From JADJPO01 sp046330955 (GTDB lineage Bacteria; Actinomycetota; Actinomycetes; Actinomycetales; Kineosporiaceae): 64,000 nt of DNA. The stretch lies in contig JAXLRT010000017.1 of the NCBI GenBank assembly GCA_046330955.1, forward strand, positions 1 through 64,000, read 5' to 3'. Position 1 is the first letter of the stretch, and each line of letters begins with the position of its first letter. Below are positions 61,723-64,000 of this stretch, in pieces. The translations under genes were made by a program, and so were the position numbers. The notes under the pieces are model-generated. The model saw nothing but the letters and a program-made list of their open reading frames with translations. It did no database searches and was not told the DNA's origin.

Positions 61723-62304
61723 TCAGGTGTTCTGGGCTTCCCAGGTGAAGGTCAGCGACGAGCTCTTGCCCATGGCGCCGTTGTTGTTCTGCAGCGTCCA
61801 GACGAACCGGTAGGTCTTGGTGGCGTTGGACCCGCCGGCGGGCGCCCAGCTGGACACACCGGTGGCGTAGCTGGTGCTCGTCGTGCCGAAGGCGTCCAGG
61901 GTCGAGCTGTGCAGGGTGGTGGCCGAGACGAAGTCGGAGCAGTTGGCGTTCGCACCGCTGCCCTCCTGCACCGACAGGTCGAGATACTGCCCCAGTCCGT
62001 TGTCGGTGTAGCTGGTGCCGTACAGCTTCACCGCGGCGTTGAGCGTTCCGGTGTAGGTGACCACGATGCACTTGGTGCCGGTGTCACCGGGCTTGAGACC
62101 CGTGACCGAGAACATGGCGACGTTGCTGTCGTTGTCGCTGATCGCCACGGAACCGGTCTGCCAGGAGTTGACCCCGTTGGTCGTGGTGGCACTGAAGGCG
62201 GCATTGGACGCCTGGTACACCACGGCGCTGCTCGCGAGCAGCGCCAGCGGGACCAGGACGGCGATGCCGGGTCGGTACCGCCGCTGGTTGCCGTGCTCGG
62301 CCAT
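61723..62304 (-). CDS. TasA/CalY-like secreted protein (SipW substrate)
   Basis: A 193-residue secreted protein. The N-terminus has the SipW-cognate signal pattern: a helix (GIAVLVPLALLASSAVVYQ), then NAAFSATTTNGVNSWQTGSVAISDND. The body is beta-rich with two Cys (TKCIVV and NANCSDF) and ends LTFTWEAQNT. TasA and CalY form amyloid-like or fibrous matrix in Bacillus; function in actinobacteria is inferred. ATG 62304 follows GAGGAGG. It is followed by the signal peptidase gene. Confidence 0.82.
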   Translation of the reverse strand: MAEHGNQRRYRPGIAVLVPLALLASSAVVYQASNAAFSATTTNGVNSWQTGSVAISDNDSNVAMFSVTGLKPGDTGTKCIVVTYTGTLNAAVKLYGTSYTDNGLGQYLDLSVQEGSGANANCSDFVSATTLHSSTLDAFGTTSTSYATGVSSWAPAGGSNATKTYRFVWTLQNNNGAMGKSSSLTFTWEAQNT

Positions 62305-62707
62305 GTCGATCCTCCTCGGGGCCACGCGGTGGGCGTGTCTGGGGCCCGTCGAGATGTGTCATCGGCCGATCGGGCGCCGAAGTGCAGTCCTGGCGGGTGA
62401 CGTTGTCCGGATCGATCGCAGCGACACCCGATCGGCCCAGCGCAGCCGGACCCGGCGCCACGTCGGCGTGTCGAGCACGGGGCGGACCTTCGGTGCCAGG
62501 TTCCCTCGAGAATTGGCGTACTTTGCCCGCGCGGGGCGTGTGGAACGGGCAGGCTGGGGGTGTACGAACGGTGCACTCGCGCAACTCGACATCACCACGA
62601 GTGGAGCACCGGTTTGGCGAACCTCGATCACATCCGGTGTGATGAAGGTCGTGGTGCACGAGCGGACCGTGGACGCGGCCCCACGCACGGGGTACTCGGT
62701 GGGCGAC
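62305..62707. other. Divergent non-coding region before the glycosyltransferase
   Basis: About 400 bases between the TasA-like and glycosyltransferase genes. It contains an inverted repeat GGCCGATCGGG (62364-62374) / CCCGATCGGCC (62427-62437) with 52 bases between. I found no match to known c-di-GMP or c-di-AMP riboswitch cores. Part (62642-62707) may be coding if the longer start of the next gene is used. Confidence 0.45.
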
Positions 62708-63607
62708 ATGGGAGAGAGCGTGGGAGAACGGTACGAGGTCATCCTCGTCACCTATCAGAGCCGGCCACTGGCCGAGGCTCTGCTCTCGCGGCTCCCTGCC
62801 GACGTGCCGGTGGCCCTGATCGACAATGCCCAGGGTGCCGATGGCGTGGCCGAACTGGCGGCCGATCGCCCGCACGCGCGGTACGTGTCCGGACCCGGGC
62901 AGGGATTCGCCAAAGCGGCCAATCTGGGCGCCCGGACCTCCACCGCCGACTATCTGATCTTCGTCAACCCCGACAGCGGCCCGACGCTGGCCCACCTCGA
63001 GACGATGGTCGAGGATCTCGAGGCCGATCCGCTGCTGGCTGCCGTCGGCGCCACCACCGTGCTGCCGGACGGTCGGGTCGAGCTCGGCGTGGGTGGCTGG
63101 GAACCGACCACGATGCGCTGCCTGGTGCACGCGCTCGGGCTGCACCGGATCTTTCCCCGGGCCGGGGTCTATGCCCGCCCGGTGCCCGGCAAGCCCCTGC
63201 AGCTGGAGTGGCTCAGTGGCGCCTGCCTCGCCGTCCCGCGCGAGGACTTCCTGTCGCTGGGCGGCTTCGACGAGCGCTTCTTCGTCTACAACGAGGACAT
63301 GGCCTTCGGCCGGCGCGCGCGGGAGGCCGGCCGCACGCTGCGGCTGCGCACCGACATCCTGGTCCCCCATCTCGGGGGCGGCTCGGGCGGGGCCAAGACC
63401 CGCATGTTCCAGATGCGCGGCGCCTCGATGATCAAGTACATCGCGGACCAGAACAGCCCGCTGGCCACCTCGCTGATGCGCATCTCGCTGAGCGTGGCCA
63501 CGGTCCTGCGCATGATCCAGGCCCGGCTCGAGGGCCACCGCGACCTGGCTCGCGCGCACGCGGCCTACCTGCGCGGGATGTGGCGCGGCGAGCCGGACAT
63601 GTCGTGA
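62708..63607 (+). CDS. Family 2 glycosyltransferase (rhamnosyltransferase-like)
   Basis: A protein of about 299 residues with the GT-A fold of family 2. YEVILVTYQSRP is the first strand, GQGFAKAANLGAR and ADYLIFVNPDSGP carry the DxD-like site, LEWLSGACLAVPRE follows, and GGFDERFFVYNEDMAFGRRAREAG is the ED acceptor motif typical of rhamnosyl-transferases of cell wall or exopolysaccharide. A start at ATG 62642 adds 22 residues; ATG 62708 or GTG 62720 fit the family better. The stop overlaps the next gene by GTGA. Confidence 0.87.
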   Translation: MGESVGERYEVILVTYQSRPLAEALLSRLPADVPVALIDNAQGADGVAELAADRPHARYVSGPGQGFAKAANLGARTSTADYLIFVNPDSGPTLAHLETMVEDLEADPLLAAVGATTVLPDGRVELGVGGWEPTTMRCLVHALGLHRIFPRAGVYARPVPGKPLQLEWLSGACLAVPREDFLSLGGFDERFFVYNEDMAFGRRAREAGRTLRLRTDILVPHLGGGSGGAKTRMFQMRGASMIKYIADQNSPLATSLMRISLSVATVLRMIQARLEGHRDLARAHAAYLRGMWRGEPDMS

Positions 63608-64000
63608 CGTACACCGGCCACGACCCGGGCCCGCACGCGGCCCCGGAGGTCTTCCGCTACCGCAGCGGCCCGTCCCGCGGCGTCCTGATCGGCCTGGCCG
63701 CCGCGCTCGTCGTGGTGCTGGGGCTGGGGGCGGCGGGCTCCTACTACTGGACCCGGTTGCGCGTCCCGCCGATCCAGGCGGTGCCCAGGGCGACCCCGAG
63801 CGCCGTCACCGGCTGGTCGAGCGGGGTCTGGACCGGGGGCACCTGGGGGGCGAACCGGGTCGCGGCCTTCGCGGGCTGGCGGGGATCGCCGGCCGACACC
63901 GCGGTGACCTACCCCGCCTACGGCACCTGGCAGGAGCTCGCCGAGAAGTCCGAATGGCACGTCAGCGTGTTCGACGGTTTCGCCGGCACCCTGGTCTACG
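63604..64000 (+). CDS. Membrane-anchored secreted protein, cut by right edge
   Basis: The first 132 residues of a protein that runs off the window. A cytosolic head of 26 residues, one helix (GVLIGLAAALVVVLGLGAAG), then an extracytoplasmic part with WSSGVWTGGTWGANRVAAFAGWRG and YGTWQELAEKSEWHVSVFDGFAGTLVY. This looks like the start of a TIM-barrel glycoside hydrolase, perhaps GH26-like, but the evidence is thin. It is coupled to the glycosyltransferase by GTGA, so a role in the same polysaccharide is probable. Confidence 0.62.
   Translation, partial: MTYTGHDPGPHAAPEVFRYRSGPSRGVLIGLAAALVVVLGLGAAGSYYWTRLRVPPIQAVPRATPSAVTGWSSGVWTGGTWGANRVAAFAGWRGSPADTAVTYPAYGTWQELAEKSEWHVSVFDGFAGTLVY

Noticed and set aside
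62305..62707. A c-di-GMP riboswitch before the glycosyltransferase
   Set aside because: There is an inverted repeat, but I could not find the conserved core bases of GEMM-I/II classes, so no claim is made.

Overview
The window is a GC-rich chromosomal segment with many GTG starts and frequent 4-bp GTGA/ATGA gene overlaps. It comes from a high-GC Gram-positive actinobacterium. Supporting markers are a dnaK-grpE-dnaJ-hspR operon with HspR (HAIR) operators, a clpB with the same operator, a DUF222/HNH (13E12-type) gene under an SOS box, BTAD/SARP-type regulators, a DUF385 (deazaflavin nitroreductase family) protein and Excalibur/DUF2510 proteins. I cannot fix the genus from sequence alone. No rRNA, tRNA, transposase, integrase or CRISPR array was recognised.

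Layout. 0-3.6 kb: a minus-strand five-gene redox operon (threonine/proline-rich membrane protein, ApbE, ferric-reductase-like membrane protein, NuoF-like flavoprotein, ferredoxin). 3.9-5.9 kb: a two-component system. 6.0-12.9 kb: the most unusual locus. Two BTAD regulators flank two paralogous 64-69 residue peptides, a fused PqqD-like/M50 protease/ParA-like ATPase, a secreted protein with two C-x2-C repeats, and a 68-residue protein; a three-heptamer direct repeat of SARP-box geometry lies in front of the peptides. 13-20.4 kb: YbaK-like deacylase, DUF222/HNH protein, DctA-type symporter, Rrf2 regulator divergent from a TauE/SafE exporter, alpha/beta hydrolase. 20.5-22.8 kb: DUF2271 lipoprotein, PepSY-type membrane protein and a second ApbE, a second flavin/redox unit. 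22.8-27.5 kb: MFS transporter, transglutaminase-like protein, lactonase-like MBL protein, EamA transporter with a histidine-rich tail, DUF385 protein. 27.6-36.5 kb: the HspR heat-shock regulon, interrupted by an AspT-like transporter. 36.5-45 kb: CGNR regulator, frameshifted FtsX-type permease with tandem ABC ATPase, Excalibur protein, exonuclease III, SDR, PyrE. 45-50.4 kb: two paralogous sigma factor / zinc-binding anti-sigma-like / transmembrane / Ig-like fusions with a shared promoter-like element. 50.4-54.4 kb: class III aminotransferase, an internally duplicated membrane protein, TipA-like MerR regulator, SRPBCC protein. 54.5-58.4 kb: purD-purC, glutamine amidotransferase, MBL hydrolase. 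58.5-64 kb: a probable cell-surface/biofilm locus with two TasA-like proteins, a SipW-type signal peptidase, a membrane diguanylate cyclase, a family 2 glycosyltransferase and a truncated secreted protein.

Three themes recur: flavin/iron-sulphur redox modules at the envelope (two ApbE genes), envelope proteins with Ser/Thr/Pro-rich stalks, and stress control (HspR, SOS, ECF-type sigma fusions). A dispersed palindromic element ending in GCTCATGCTCCGC / GCGGAGCATGAGC occurs four times between genes. The peptide-protease-ATPase locus at 6.7-12.3 kb is the best candidate for an undescribed system.
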